DNA of 64,000 bases from Candidatus Thorarchaeota archaeon MP8T_1 (lineage in GTDB: Archaea; Asgardarchaeota; Thorarchaeia; Thorarchaeales; Thorarchaeaceae), in NCBI GenBank assembly GCA_002825465.1, contig PJER01000001.1:157865-221864 (forward strand). The letters are read 5' to 3'. Below the pieces are notes generated by a model. It ran no database searches, had not been told where the DNA came from, and saw only the letters and a list, made by a program, of their open reading frames with translations. Within the stretch, counting starts at the first letter, position 1. Each line of letters begins with the position of its first letter. A program made the translations under genes and the position numbers. Below, piece after piece: positions 37,178 to 45,480 of the stretch.

Positions 37178-38338
37178 ATGACTGAACCGCGCGCCATATG
37201 TACTCGCTCCGAAGCTGTAATATGGGTTCATGAAAAAATTCCAGAGGCCTATAAGTGGGGTTGCAAGTTGAGCGGAAAAGAAAGTTTTGCAGAAGCAGTC
37301 ACGCTGACAGAACCAGAAAAGTTACCAGCTGAGAGAATAAGTCAATACTCAGTCGTAACGAAAGCCATGGAGTATCATTCCTTAATGAACAGGTATGATA
37401 CGCTGAAACAGAGTTTCTCAGAAATGGTTCTAGAATTTGGTGGAAGAGTGCTTCTTATTGGTCCACCAGGAATGGATTTTGAATCATTTTCTCATCATCT
37501 TTGTCGGGAGGTGCCATTGAAACTTGTGCGATTAAAGATGAATGAAATTCTAAATGAGGATAAAAGAGGTTCAGGGTTACTAAGAGTAGGGTTTGAGTTC
37601 GCAAGGAGGAACTCTCCTTCTGTTATGTTAGTAGAGAGGGTGGATGCAATCGCACCTAGCAATACTGACCAGTCCGCAATACTTCTAGAAGAGATAACTC
37701 GTACAAGTTGGGATCTAGATGAGGTCTTAGTAATCGGTACTACTACTCGACCAGGCGAAATTGATGCAGAGTTGTTATCATCATTTGATAATACATATGT
37801 CTTCGAAGGAACTTCATTAGAAGACAGGGTTCGAGTTCTTGAGCAAGTTCTGCGTAACCGAGAAGATATTGATCCAACCGTAGTTGCTGAACTTACAGAA
37901 GGATGGAGTTTTGCAAGTATGAAGCGATTAGCAGTATCACTCTTCATGTTAGAATCGACGGACTCAGCACAGATTCCTCGGGAACAAATTGAGGACCTAA
38001 TTGGAAAAAGCGGAGTCATCCCATTGAATAATCCGCGATATCTTGATGCAATAATGCGAAAGACCACAGGGACAACCCAACCACAATTAGACAAACTCAG
38101 TGGACAGTATCCTGATGATTTCTTGGACCAACTCTACCTTATGGCAGTTGGAGAAGATTATACGGGAACTCAGCGAATCATAGAAGTACTGAATGATGGG
38201 ATGCCTCTCTCTAAAGAGGATCATGATTTCCTTGCAAGACATCCATACCTCTTGAATGGCTCTCCAGAAGATCGACTTACAAGATTACTGAGAGCAAAGA
38301 AGAGCAGTGATAGACTTCAGAGAATAATGGGTCGTTAA
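37178..38338 (+). CDS. Degenerate AAA+ (FtsH/CDC48-like) protein upstream of SMC
   Basis: 386 residues from ATG 37178. The core has the AAA+ order: G-P-P-G at about residue 95, then a helix, P-S-V-M-L-V-E-R-V-D-A-I where Walker B (hhhhDExD) should be, I-G-T-T-T-R-P at sensor 1 and a C-terminal small helical domain. Walker A is G-P-P-G-M-D-F-E-S: the essential G-K-(T/S) is lost, and Walker B reads V-E-R-V-D. It is therefore probably not an ATPase. The stop is 14 bp before SMC and the spacing suggests an operon. It could be a regulatory or loader-like partner of the SMC complex. Confidence 0.7.
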   Translation: MTEPRAICTRSEAVIWVHEKIPEAYKWGCKLSGKESFAEAVTLTEPEKLPAERISQYSVVTKAMEYHSLMNRYDTLKQSFSEMVLEFGGRVLLIGPPGMDFESFSHHLCREVPLKLVRLKMNEILNEDKRGSGLLRVGFEFARRNSPSVMLVERVDAIAPSNTDQSAILLEEITRTSWDLDEVLVIGTTTRPGEIDAELLSSFDNTYVFEGTSLEDRVRVLEQVLRNREDIDPTVVAELTEGWSFASMKRLAVSLFMLESTDSAQIPREQIEDLIGKSGVIPLNNPRYLDAIMRKTTGTTQPQLDKLSGQYPDDFLDQLYLMAVGEDYTGTQRIIEVLNDGMPLSKEDHDFLARHPYLLNGSPEDRLTRLLRAKKSSDRLQRIMGR

Positions 38339-38352
38339 CTAGGGGAACGATA

Positions 38353-41300
38353 GTGAGCACAGTAAGAGCATATATTGAATCTGCAAAGTTGGATAACTTC
38401 CTCTCATTCTACTCGGGAGTAGTTCAATTTGACAAAGGCCTTACAGTGCTTGCTGGCCCGAATGGGTCCGGTAAGACATCAATCTTTCATGCCCTTAAAT
38501 TTGCTTTAGGCTCTAATCAACGAGAGAACCGTTATTCGAAGTGGAGTGATTTCATTAGACACGGAGCCAGTACAGCTCAAGTAGAAGTATCTGTAAAAGT
38601 GAATGGACAAAATAGAAAATTCCTTCGGAAAATTGACAGAGATGGAATCCCTCGAGCTTATGTTGATGGACGTAGAGTTAAAGCTGCAGAACTCCGTCAC
38701 ATCGTTTCGTCATTTGGATTAGATACTGATAATCCACTTGTCTTCATTCCTCAAGAGAGAATCAATGCTTTACGAGACATGAATCCTCATGAAGTACGAC
38801 GATTGATTGAAGAAGGAACTGGACTTGATTCGCTGAGGGATAGGATTGTACTTCAAGAAACAGAAGTCATCCAGAGTAGGCAAAGATTAGAAACTGCCTT
38901 AGCCGAATCAAAATCTGTTGAACGAGAATTGGAATTACTTCAACATGACCTGAGTAGACTGGAGAAAAAGAGAGCACTACTAGAGCAGGAAAAAGAACTG
39001 GAATTTGAATTGAAGTGGTCGTCTTTTGACGATCTTTCTGAAAAAGTATCCAGTATTAAAACAGAGATTGATGGTAAAGAATCGGGATTAGTAGGAATAC
39101 TTGAAGAACAGACTCAAGTAGAAATAAGCATAGAAGAAAATGAAAGAGAAACAGAGAACCTCAATCAATCATTATCGGGCATTCAGGTAGAAATGGGTAG
39201 AATTGATGCAAAGATAGAAGAAGAGGAAAGAAATCTAGCTCGATTGGAAGGGGATTCTAAACATCGTGTCACTGAACTTCGAGAATTAGAAAGACAGGTC
39301 AAGTCAAGTAAAAGTCGAAAAGAAAAACTGCGAGACGACATCGATAGAATAGTTGCAACCAAAGAAGGGACCATGGAAAAGCAAAGAGAACTCCAGGAAG
39401 AAATTCAATCTATTGAAGAAGAAAGAACAAAACTGAGAGATGAACTCGAAGCCTTTGCGGATTGGAATACAAAGAGAGCAGAGGCACATGGCAAGTATAA
39501 AGCACTCCAGGTAGAGATCGAGGGAAAAGATTTACTCCTCCGTAGTGTTAGAGAGAGACTACAAATCGAAGAAGCTGAGTTAGAATCCATCGAGAGTAAG
39601 TGGTCCAATGTTTGGACAATAATGGAGAAAACTGATGAGAAAGAACTAGTCCTAAGAAAAGGCCAGCTAGAGAGAGAACTCGCATCATTGAATGAGGAAC
39701 GGTTCACTCAGAGTAGTCTTGTATCATCACTACAAAAAGAGATTGACGAATTAAATCTAAGATTATCAGAAACCTCAAAGAGGATTCCTGAAAGTGTTAG
39801 AGAATTAAAAGATGCAATTGCAGAGCACAAATTGGAGTCAGTAACAGGACCACTAATTGAAATATTTTCAGCAGATGACACAATTGCTTCTGCAGTTGAA
39901 GCCGTGCTTTCCAATAACCTAGCTATGGCATTCATTGTAAAAGAGGAATCAGATTTTCAAATACTTCAGAAACTAAGAGATAATGCAGATGCGCCTTCAC
40001 CAATAATTCTTCTACAAGATAATGGGAAAGATGCTGAACGACCTACTCTCAAAGTGACAGCAGGAATTGAAGGGTGGCTCTGGGATATGCTAAATATTGA
40101 TTCTGAATCACAGATTCTTCTACAGAGAGCAATTGGAGATTTCGTACTTACAAAAACGCCAAAGATTGCAACGAGACTAGCTACTAAAGAAAATCTCAGA
40201 GCAGTATCAATGGATGGTAGTATCGTCATACCAGAGGATGGAAAGATTACGAGTAATCCAAAAATAATTCCATCAGGAATGGTTTCAACAGCTCCACTTC
40301 AGAATAGATTATCACGAGCATCAAAAGAATTGACCATTGCACGAAAACAACTCACTGATATTGTTACACATCTAGATACTCTCACTTCCCAAAGAGAAGA
40401 GATTCTAGATCTTATCAGTCAGATGACAAGATGGGGAGGCACCTGGGAAAGAAGAAAGAAATTGCTCGAATCAATTCCAAAACAGGAAGAACGTATTGTC
40501 GGAATAGATGATGAATTAAAATCACTACAAGCGGAATTAGAAAAAGCTGAACGAGAATTGAGAAAACTTGACAATTCACAACCTCCTGAGAGAAGCAGAC
40601 TGGTTGGACAGGATTCTGCTTTGAGAATCAAACACAGAAGATTACAGACTGAACTTACAAAGGTTGATAGTAGAGCAAATGCCGCAGAACGCGATGAGGA
40701 AATAAAACGACAAGATTTGACCAGAATCTCTGAATCATTAGATATGCTTTCTAGTAGCCTAGAAGATCTTCGTAAAGAGATTAAGGAGTCACAGAATGCA
40801 TCTTCAGAGATACTTGAAAAGATCGAAGCTCTAAAAGATAGTCAAGAACAAACAAAGAAAAAACGTACATCCATCCTTGAGGAGTTATCAGAACTCAGAG
40901 AATCAAATCGTGCAATGAGTAAAAGATTGGTAGAACTTAATTTGATGGTTAAAGAACGCAAGATGCAAGTCCTGCAAGCAAAAAGGCAACTAACCAATAT
41001 GACATATGAATTAGAGAATCTACAGTCTGAACTCGAAGGATTGGAAAGACCTCCTTCTATAAAGCCGCTAGACACAGTAAGAAATGAACTCGTCAAATTA
41101 CGTCACATACTTGATGATTATCAAGATGTATCAGAGAGCGTTGCTCACACTGAAAACCAACTCAAAAGTCGATTATTGACACTTGTGGAGAGAGTTTCAG
41201 AGCTAAAGGAAGAACTTGATGAAGCAGAATCTGCTGTGAAAAACATTAGAGAGCAATATCATAATGGTATGAACGAAACGCTTCGTAAAGTAGAGAAACA

Positions 41301-41724
41301 GGTCAATGAGGTACTTGGAAGTGTACAGTTTCCAGGAAGTGTACGATTTGAATTAGCTCTACGCGAAGGCGATTATGGAGTTGAGTTCAAGTCAAGAATT
41401 AAGGCAGAGGGTTTTGGTGATATCAGTGCAGGGTCAGGGGGAGAAAAGTCGCTCATTGCAATTTCATTAATCCTAGCACTCCAAAGATTCAACCCTGCCC
41501 CCGTCTATGTTCTTGATGAAGTAGATACATTTCTTGATGCTACCAACACCGAGCTTGTTAGCAGATTATTCCATGATGCATCAAGAAGAAGCCAATTTGT
41601 TCTGTTGACACCCGCGAAAAGTACACATCTTTTGAAACATGCAGACAAGCTACTTGGTGTTGTTTCTCCAAATGGAACAGAACCTTCAATTATAATTGAA
41701 AGCCCGAAGTTCAAGGGGCAGTAG
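38353..41724 (+). CDS. smc: Chromosome segregation ATPase SMC
   Basis: 1123 residues from GTG 38353 with GGGGA upstream. N-terminal head with G-P-N-G-S-G-K-T-S (about 34-42); Q-loop F-I-P-Q-E-R; two long coiled coils (about 165-490 and 635-1000); a hinge domain (about 495-620) beginning V-T-G-P-L-I-E-I-F; C-terminal head with S-A-G-S-G-G-E-K-S (signature) and V-Y-V-L-D-E-V-D-T-F-L-D (Walker B). Length fits archaeal/bacterial SMC, not Rad50 (no zinc hook). It organises and segregates chromosomes. Followed after 6 bp by a kleisin-like gene. Confidence 0.95.
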   Translation: MSTVRAYIESAKLDNFLSFYSGVVQFDKGLTVLAGPNGSGKTSIFHALKFALGSNQRENRYSKWSDFIRHGASTAQVEVSVKVNGQNRKFLRKIDRDGIPRAYVDGRRVKAAELRHIVSSFGLDTDNPLVFIPQERINALRDMNPHEVRRLIEEGTGLDSLRDRIVLQETEVIQSRQRLETALAESKSVERELELLQHDLSRLEKKRALLEQEKELEFELKWSSFDDLSEKVSSIKTEIDGKESGLVGILEEQTQVEISIEENERETENLNQSLSGIQVEMGRIDAKIEEEERNLARLEGDSKHRVTELRELERQVKSSKSRKEKLRDDIDRIVATKEGTMEKQRELQEEIQSIEEERTKLRDELEAFADWNTKRAEAHGKYKALQVEIEGKDLLLRSVRERLQIEEAELESIESKWSNVWTIMEKTDEKELVLRKGQLERELASLNEERFTQSSLVSSLQKEIDELNLRLSETSKRIPESVRELKDAIAEHKLESVTGPLIEIFSADDTIASAVEAVLSNNLAMAFIVKEESDFQILQKLRDNADAPSPIILLQDNGKDAERPTLKVTAGIEGWLWDMLNIDSESQILLQRAIGDFVLTKTPKIATRLATKENLRAVSMDGSIVIPEDGKITSNPKIIPSGMVSTAPLQNRLSRASKELTIARKQLTDIVTHLDTLTSQREEILDLISQMTRWGGTWERRKKLLESIPKQEERIVGIDDELKSLQAELEKAERELRKLDNSQPPERSRLVGQDSALRIKHRRLQTELTKVDSRANAAERDEEIKRQDLTRISESLDMLSSSLEDLRKEIKESQNASSEILEKIEALKDSQEQTKKKRTSILEELSELRESNRAMSKRLVELNLMVKERKMQVLQAKRQLTNMTYELENLQSELEGLERPPSIKPLDTVRNELVKLRHILDDYQDVSESVAHTENQLKSRLLTLVERVSELKEELDEAESAVKNIREQYHNGMNETLRKVEKQVNEVLGSVQFPGSVRFELALREGDYGVEFKSRIKAEGFGDISAGSGGEKSLIAISLILALQRFNPAPVYVLDEVDTFLDATNTELVSRLFHDASRRSQFVLLTPAKSTHLLKHADKLLGVVSPNGTEPSIIIESPKFKGQ

Positions 41725-41730
41725 GAGGAA

Positions 41731-42390
41731 ATGAGCTTGACTGAGAATACGACTCTCGCAGAAAAAGTGTATCAAATTGTTCAGGCAGCTCGTTCTGGTG
41801 ATATAGATCCACTTGAGATAAGACTCCTCGAGCCATACAAAGAACTTCAGGCACTAGTTGAAAAAATCGATAATAGAATTGATATTGATGAGATGTTGAA
41901 TGAAATTCTTAGTTCAAAGGTCAATCGTGTTCAGGAGCTTGCGCGAGTCCTTGCCTCTCCAGAAGTTTATGTTGCAAAATTGAAGAGAAAGTCCACAAAT
42001 CAACTTGCCAAGTTATTAGTTGCTAGACAACCTGTTGTTATAGGACATCTTGAACATGAAGCACTTGGAGGTTCTCTTGAACGCGTTGTGCAACTCATCG
42101 AGGCACTATCTAAAGAACCACCCGAAGAAAAGATTCCTGAGATGACACCCTTACCTAAGGGTTTTGCACTTGATACTGAAGATTCTGTTTTCCTAGAAGA
42201 TCTCGATAAATTCCTGAAAACAATACCAAATGATGGAAAGATTATCTTCGATAATTTAGTGGACAATCAGGAGTTTGATGTTTTCCTAAAGCACTTTCTT
42301 TACGTCATAATTCTGGTTTCAAAAGGAAGATTGCTCTACAATCCGGTGACACGAGAGATCTGGAGACCTCAGGTGCCTGAAGCAACCTGA
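41731..42390 (+). CDS. ScpA-like kleisin
   Basis: 219 residues. The N-terminal helical part (A-A-R-S-G-D-I-D-P-L-E-I-R) resembles the kleisin segment that binds the SMC neck, and the C-terminal part (F-L-K-H-F-L-Y-V-I-I-L-V-S-K-G-R-L-L) looks like the winged helix that binds the SMC head. The position directly after smc, where archaeal scpA is commonly found, strengthens the call; similarity by eye alone is modest. Start may be TTG 41737, which has a better spacing to GGAGG than ATG 41731. Confidence 0.6.
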   Translation: MSLTENTTLAEKVYQIVQAARSGDIDPLEIRLLEPYKELQALVEKIDNRIDIDEMLNEILSSKVNRVQELARVLASPEVYVAKLKRKSTNQLAKLLVARQPVVIGHLEHEALGGSLERVVQLIEALSKEPPEEKIPEMTPLPKGFALDTEDSVFLEDLDKFLKTIPNDGKIIFDNLVDNQEFDVFLKHFLYVIILVSKGRLLYNPVTREIWRPQVPEAT

Positions 42391-42394
42391 GGTC
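42365..42394. terminator. Bidirectional terminator between kleisin and MFS genes
   Basis: GACCTCAGGT and ACCTGAGGTC form a perfect 10-bp inverted repeat with a 10-nt loop, overlapping the last codons of the kleisin gene and lying 15 bp from the convergent MFS stop. Confidence 0.65.
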
Positions 42395-42409
42395 GAGTTG
42401 TGAAAACTA

Positions 42410-43759
42410 TTATGCAATAATCTCGACGGGTTCAATGTCTATTTCTTGAACCTCGTCTTTTTGACTATCAACCTTCTTTTCAGGAAGACGTGAGTGCAGT
42501 TTGAAGACAGCCACAGCTGCAAATCCAATCAATGCAACTACGACAAGTCCAATCCCAGCTCCAATCATTGGTGGAGCTGTAGAACCAGCAGTTTCGGCCC
42601 AAACACCACCAATACCCATTCCAACAACTTGGAATGCTGTAAAGGCAACATTGAGGAGAGCAAATACACGACCTCTCAATTCATCGCTAACTAACTCTTG
42701 CATCAGAACAGTGAGAGGAATGTTCAGCATAACATCGACTGCACCAATCATTGCCCATGATAACATGACTGTTACAAGGTCGAATGCAAGAACCATAGCA
42801 AAGACAGCTACACCAGCAAGAAGTCCTGCAATTGCAACAACGTATAGTGGCTTGTCTATGTTCTGTTTTCGGCTAAAGTAGATTGCAGTGACTGCTCCAG
42901 TGGCAGCCCCAGCACTTAGAACAAGTCCAATCTGTGCTGAACCTAATCCTAACTCGCCCTCAAAATAAGGCATGAGCAATGCATTGAGTATTCCTGAAGA
43001 TACTGCGAGCATCATTGCAAATACAAACAGGAATGAGAGGATTGCATTACCTATAACAAATCTGCCACCTTCAATGATTTGGGAACGAAGAGTTTCCTTA
43101 TCCAAATCAAATCGAGTAGGAATGAGATTCGTTTCAATTCCACGAAGTGCAACAGCTGAGAAGAGGAATGTTGATGCGGTTATAGCAAATGCCAGGAAAT
43201 AATCAGGGGCAAGGAGTGCAACAAGAATACCACCAATGGGAGGAACAACTAGTTGAACAACTTGGAAAGTCATCTGAGATAGAGAGTTTGCAGCTACAAG
43301 TTCATCCCCTTCAACAAGATTGGGAATCGATGCGCTCCTTGCCGGAAAGAACCACGCATTGGCTGAAGCGTAGATAAATGTGAGAATGTATACCCAATAT
43401 ATTGTGGGTAAGAAAGATGGAAAGTATATTGTCAGAGGAATCAGAAGGATAGTTACTGCGCGAATGAGATCAGAAGCAACCATGATTTTCTTTCGGTTCC
43501 ATTGATCAACATAGACTCCAACAAATCCGGCGAAAATAACTACTGGTGCAGTTTGAACCATAGCCAAAATAGCCATTGCCATTGCAGAGCCAGTCAATCC
43601 AAAGGCATAGAACATCAGTGCCAGTGAAGAGATACCTGTGCCTATATTAGACACTAGTTGACCAGACCAGAGACGCGCATAATCACGATGTGCAAGAACA
43701 GCTCTGAATCCTTTGGATTCGATCAAGTCTTCGGAAGGTTCAACAAGAACTTCAGTCAC
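42410..43759 (-). CDS. MFS transporter (MFS_3/enterobactin-exporter-like)
   Basis: 449 residues from GTG 43759, with a strong AGGAGG about 8 nt upstream that forms the end of the preceding micro-ORF. Twelve hydrophobic helices; D-Q-W-N-R-K-K between helices 2 and 3 is the MFS motif A (D-x-x-x-R-(K/R)) and R-D-Y-A-R-L-W at the N-terminus is typical of the MFS_3 subgroup that includes exporters of siderophores, drugs and small peptides. A polar tail follows helix 12. It is the last gene of a minus-strand run that begins with four micro-ORFs, so it may export their products or other compounds. Confidence 0.85.
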   Translation of the reverse strand: MTEVLVEPSEDLIESKGFRAVLAHRDYARLWSGQLVSNIGTGISSLALMFYAFGLTGSAMAMAILAMVQTAPVVIFAGFVGVYVDQWNRKKIMVASDLIRAVTILLIPLTIYFPSFLPTIYWVYILTFIYASANAWFFPARSASIPNLVEGDELVAANSLSQMTFQVVQLVVPPIGGILVALLAPDYFLAFAITASTFLFSAVALRGIETNLIPTRFDLDKETLRSQIIEGGRFVIGNAILSFLFVFAMMLAVSSGILNALLMPYFEGELGLGSAQIGLVLSAGAATGAVTAIYFSRKQNIDKPLYVVAIAGLLAGVAVFAMVLAFDLVTVMLSWAMIGAVDVMLNIPLTVLMQELVSDELRGRVFALLNVAFTAFQVVGMGIGGVWAETAGSTAPPMIGAGIGLVVVALIGFAAVAVFKLHSRLPEKKVDSQKDEVQEIDIEPVEIIA

Positions 43760-43764
43760 TTCAT

Positions 43765-43863
43765 TTACCTCCTGAAGAATACCATTGCAATAGCATCTGT
43801 GGAAATCTTGCGTTTTTCACTGTTTAATTTTCGACGAGCTGGATTTAACTTTGCCAAAGCCAT
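43765..43863 (-). CDS. Micropeptide A2 (32 aa), paralogue of A1
   Basis: ATG 43863 with GAGGTGAT 4 nt upstream; stop TAA overlaps the MFS gene's AGGAGG. Peptide begins MALAKLN and holds K-R-K-I-S-T-D-A-I-A, ending F-F-R-R; it is basic. It shares MAL, N, R and the K-R-x-(I/V)-S-T-D-A-(I/V)-A block with the peptide at 44120-44221. In the S-T-D-A-x-A block the two genes differ by third-base synonymous changes (TCC/TCA, ACA/ACT, GCT/GCA, GCA/GCT), with an I/V swap (ATT/GTT), which argues for real translation. Function unknown. Confidence 0.6.
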   Translation of the reverse strand: MALAKLNPARRKLNSEKRKISTDAIAMVFFRR

Positions 43864-43867
43864 AATA

Positions 43868-43978
43868 TCACCTCAATGAAGAAGAGTGAGAAAGTGTCAA
43901 GAGCTCAGAGGTCAATACTCTGATGTCCCTGTGTTCCATTGACAATCGGATCATCCGAGAATTATCATCTTGATTCAT
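43868..43978 (-). CDS. Micro-ORF C (36 aa)
   Basis: ATG 43978 to TGA 43868, with TAGGAG about 13 nt and GTGAT about 6 nt before the ATG. The stop TGA lies within the GAGGTGA that is the Shine-Dalgarno of micropeptide A2, 4 nt before its ATG. Peptide begins MNQDDNSRM and ends S-H-S-S-S-L-R. No paralogue seen; coding evidence is only the packing between neighbours, so this call is weaker. Confidence 0.35.
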   Translation of the reverse strand: MNQDDNSRMIRLSMEHRDIRVLTSELLTLSHSSSLR

Positions 43979-43994
43979 TTTTAATCACAAACTC

Positions 43995-44114
43995 CTATAC
44001 GTTGGTCACAGGATATGGTGTTTCTGAGACTGACTGACCATTTCTTTGGTCACTTGGTGACCATCGATTCGCTTCAGGTAGTAGCCAAGTAACTGAGCGT
44101 TCAGTGTAACTCAT
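43995..44114 (-). CDS. Micro-ORF B (39 aa)
   Basis: ATG 44114, 5 nt after the stop of micropeptide A1, whose GAGGTAA end serves as its Shine-Dalgarno (7 nt spacing). Peptide starts MSYTERSVTW and ends Y-P-V-T-N-V; polar, with three Pro and two Trp. The tandem GTGACCA inverted repeats (44047-44063) lie inside it. No homologue recognised; coding status rests on its tight coupling to A1. Confidence 0.4.
   Translation of the reverse strand: MSYTERSVTWLLPEANRWSPSDQRNGQSVSETPYPVTNV
44047..44063. repeat. GTGACCA inverted repeat
   Basis: TGGTCAC-TTG-GTGACCA, a perfect 7-bp inverted repeat; TGACCA-TTTCTT-TGGTCA overlaps it to the left (44036-44053). It may be an operator or a by-product of micro-ORF B's coding sequence. 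Confidence 0.35.
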
Positions 44115-44119
44115 CGGAA

Positions 44120-44221
44120 TTACCTCACAACGGTCAAGTAAGCATAAGCAACTGCATCAGTTGATACATTGCGTTTGTTCTTCATTGCGATGTTAGTTCG
44201 GTTGTTAGTTGTTAGAGCCAT
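44120..44221 (-). CDS. Micropeptide A1 (33 aa), paralogue of A2
   Basis: ATG 44221 to TAA 44120. Peptide begins MALTTNN and holds K-R-N-V-S-T-D-A-V-A, ending L-T-V-V-R. First of four head-to-tail micro-ORFs ahead of the MFS gene. On the minus strand a TATA-like TATATATA (44253-44260) lies about 30 nt upstream of the ATG, so the leader is very short. The shared motif with A2 is described there. I know no family with this motif. Confidence 0.6.
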   Translation of the reverse strand: MALTTNNRTNIAMKNKRNVSTDAVAYAYLTVVR

Positions 44222-44252
44222 AATAGTTCACAAGAATTACTGCTCAAATTTA

Positions 44253-44308
44253 GTATATATACCGAAGCCACTTGTTAGGGTCACAAGTAAGAGTCACATA
44301 TTGTGACT
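44253..44308. promoter_or_regulatory. Divergent promoter with AGTCACA operator
   Basis: TATATATA at 44253-44260 is nearly symmetric and can serve both the micro-ORF operon (minus) and the gene at 44361 (plus). Downstream in the plus direction lies AGTCACA-TAT-TGTGACT (44292-44308), a perfect 7-bp inverted repeat near the expected transcription start, and a half-site GGTCACA at 44278-44284. This placement suits a repressor. Confidence 0.5.
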
Positions 44309-44360
44309 ATGTTGAAGGCGCTTCTACCGGGCAGAAAGCCAGACTTTAAACAGGTATACG

Positions 44361-44879
44361 ATGATTGATAGATACCTCATGAACGAATATGCAGTCTTGG
44401 TAAAATTGCTAACAAGAACAGGAACGCCAATTGGGGCAAGCATAGAGGATATGCTAGATGCGTTAGGACTTCCTGAAGATACTGGACGATACTTATTGTT
44501 TCAGAAACTCGGAAGTCTTCACAAGCAAATCTCTCTTCTCGGTCTTTATGTGAAACATAATCCTGTTGAAGGCGTATTCTACTTAGACACTTCTGATGAA
44601 GTGACCCTTGCACATGATGGAGCTGCACTTCCAGACAGGTTGGCAGCAACACTTCTTATTGTCATTACCCTTGCATACCAAGAGGGGGGATGGGTCTCTG
44701 TAGATCGAGTGCGTGAGTTCAGGAAGAAGGCTCTAAAAGGTGTAATGGCAGACCTCCGAGAACTACAGGGTCAGGGATATGTTGAGATAGATTCAGATAA
44801 GAAACATGTACGTCTAGGAACCCGAGTACCCTTTGAGATTGATTATGAATCATTCTTCAAAGAACTTGCAGATAGTTAG
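44361..44879 (+). CDS. Tandem winged-helix protein, possibly ScpB/kite-like
   Basis: 172 residues. Two helix-turn-helix-like units are visible: residues 5-60 (Y-A-V-L-V-K-L-L-T-R-T-G ... S-I-E-D-M-L-D-A-L-G) and about 95-165 (L-A-A-T-L-L-I-V-I-T-L-A-Y-Q-E ... G-V-M-A-D-L-R-E-L-Q-G-Q-G-Y-V-E-I). This two-winged-helix layout and size match kite proteins (ScpB, MukE), and smc plus a kleisin lie 2 kb away. It could equally be a plain DNA-binding regulator of the divergent micro-ORF operon. Not firmly assigned. Confidence 0.5.
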   Translation: MIDRYLMNEYAVLVKLLTRTGTPIGASIEDMLDALGLPEDTGRYLLFQKLGSLHKQISLLGLYVKHNPVEGVFYLDTSDEVTLAHDGAALPDRLAATLLIVITLAYQEGGWVSVDRVREFRKKALKGVMADLRELQGQGYVEIDSDKKHVRLGTRVPFEIDYESFFKELADS

Positions 44880-44955
44880 GGTCCCTATGGAATTTCTATG
44901 CGTCTTCGCTAGTTTTATCAATAGTTCATTTTTCCTTCAAACTTGGTCGAAATCA

Positions 44956-45315
44956 ATGTCAAACAGACGAACACTAAGATTCTCGAAGACGACATGCCCA
45001 ATCTGTGGTAGCAAGGAAGTCGCCCGAGATGATCATAAGGGAGACCTTCTCTGTACAAACTGCGGTCACATTATAATCCGTACTGAATCAAGAGCGGTTG
45101 GGAAATTCGACATCGCTCAACATCTCAAGCGTAATGGAAAGATGAACTTCACACGTCTGAAGGAAGTAACAGGAGCATCTGATGACAAGCTCTATGGTGT
45201 TCTTCAGAACATGGAAGATATGGACTTGGTGATGCAAATTAGTGGCAACTGGTCCCTCACTAAGAAGGGCCAGCGTTGGTATCGTCAGAGATTAGGTCAA
45301 GAGTGGGGATACTAA
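44956..45315 (+). CDS. TFIIB-type zinc-ribbon plus winged-helix protein
   Basis: 119 residues from ATG 44956; the open frame extends upstream into the previous gene but without support. C-P-I-C-G-S near residue 14 and C-T-N-C-G near residue 32 form a zinc ribbon like that of TFIIB/TFE. From residue 50 a winged helix follows (F-D-I-A-Q-H-L-K-R-N-G-K-M-N-F, V-L-Q-N-M-E-D-M-D-L-V). Likely a transcription regulator or accessory factor. It lies 76 bp behind the kite-like gene and ends in a hairpin terminator. Confidence 0.65.
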   Translation: MSNRRTLRFSKTTCPICGSKEVARDDHKGDLLCTNCGHIIIRTESRAVGKFDIAQHLKRNGKMNFTRLKEVTGASDDKLYGVLQNMEDMDLVMQISGNWSLTKKGQRWYRQRLGQEWGY

Positions 45316-45320
45316 AATCC

Positions 45321-45338
45321 CAGGGGACACAACCCCTG
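45321..45338 (+). terminator. Hairpin after zinc-ribbon gene
   Basis: CAGGGG-ACACAA-CCCCTG, a 6-bp inverted repeat 5 bp after the stop; no strong T run follows closely, so termination is likely but not certain. Confidence 0.45.
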
Positions 45339-45480
45339 CTCATTAGTGGACACTATCTTTCTTCCAGAACTGCTCAATTGAGACCTTAATTCTCTTATTT
45401 TTTCAGAATTTGTCGATGAAACATTCGGCGTTATTATTATAATTTTTACAATAAAAACAATATTTATTAAGCCACCAGTT

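Noticed and set aside
37495..38094. 199-codon minus-strand ORF
   Set aside because: Antisense to the degenerate AAA+ gene, which has a AAA+ fold pattern throughout.
42501..42881. 126-codon plus-strand ORF
   Set aside because: Antisense of the MFS gene; Thr/Ala/Pro bias is typical of a shadow frame of a membrane protein.
43658..43879. 73-codon plus-strand ORF
   Set aside because: It overlaps the MFS gene start and the well-supported micropeptide A2 on the opposite strand and lacks a Shine-Dalgarno.
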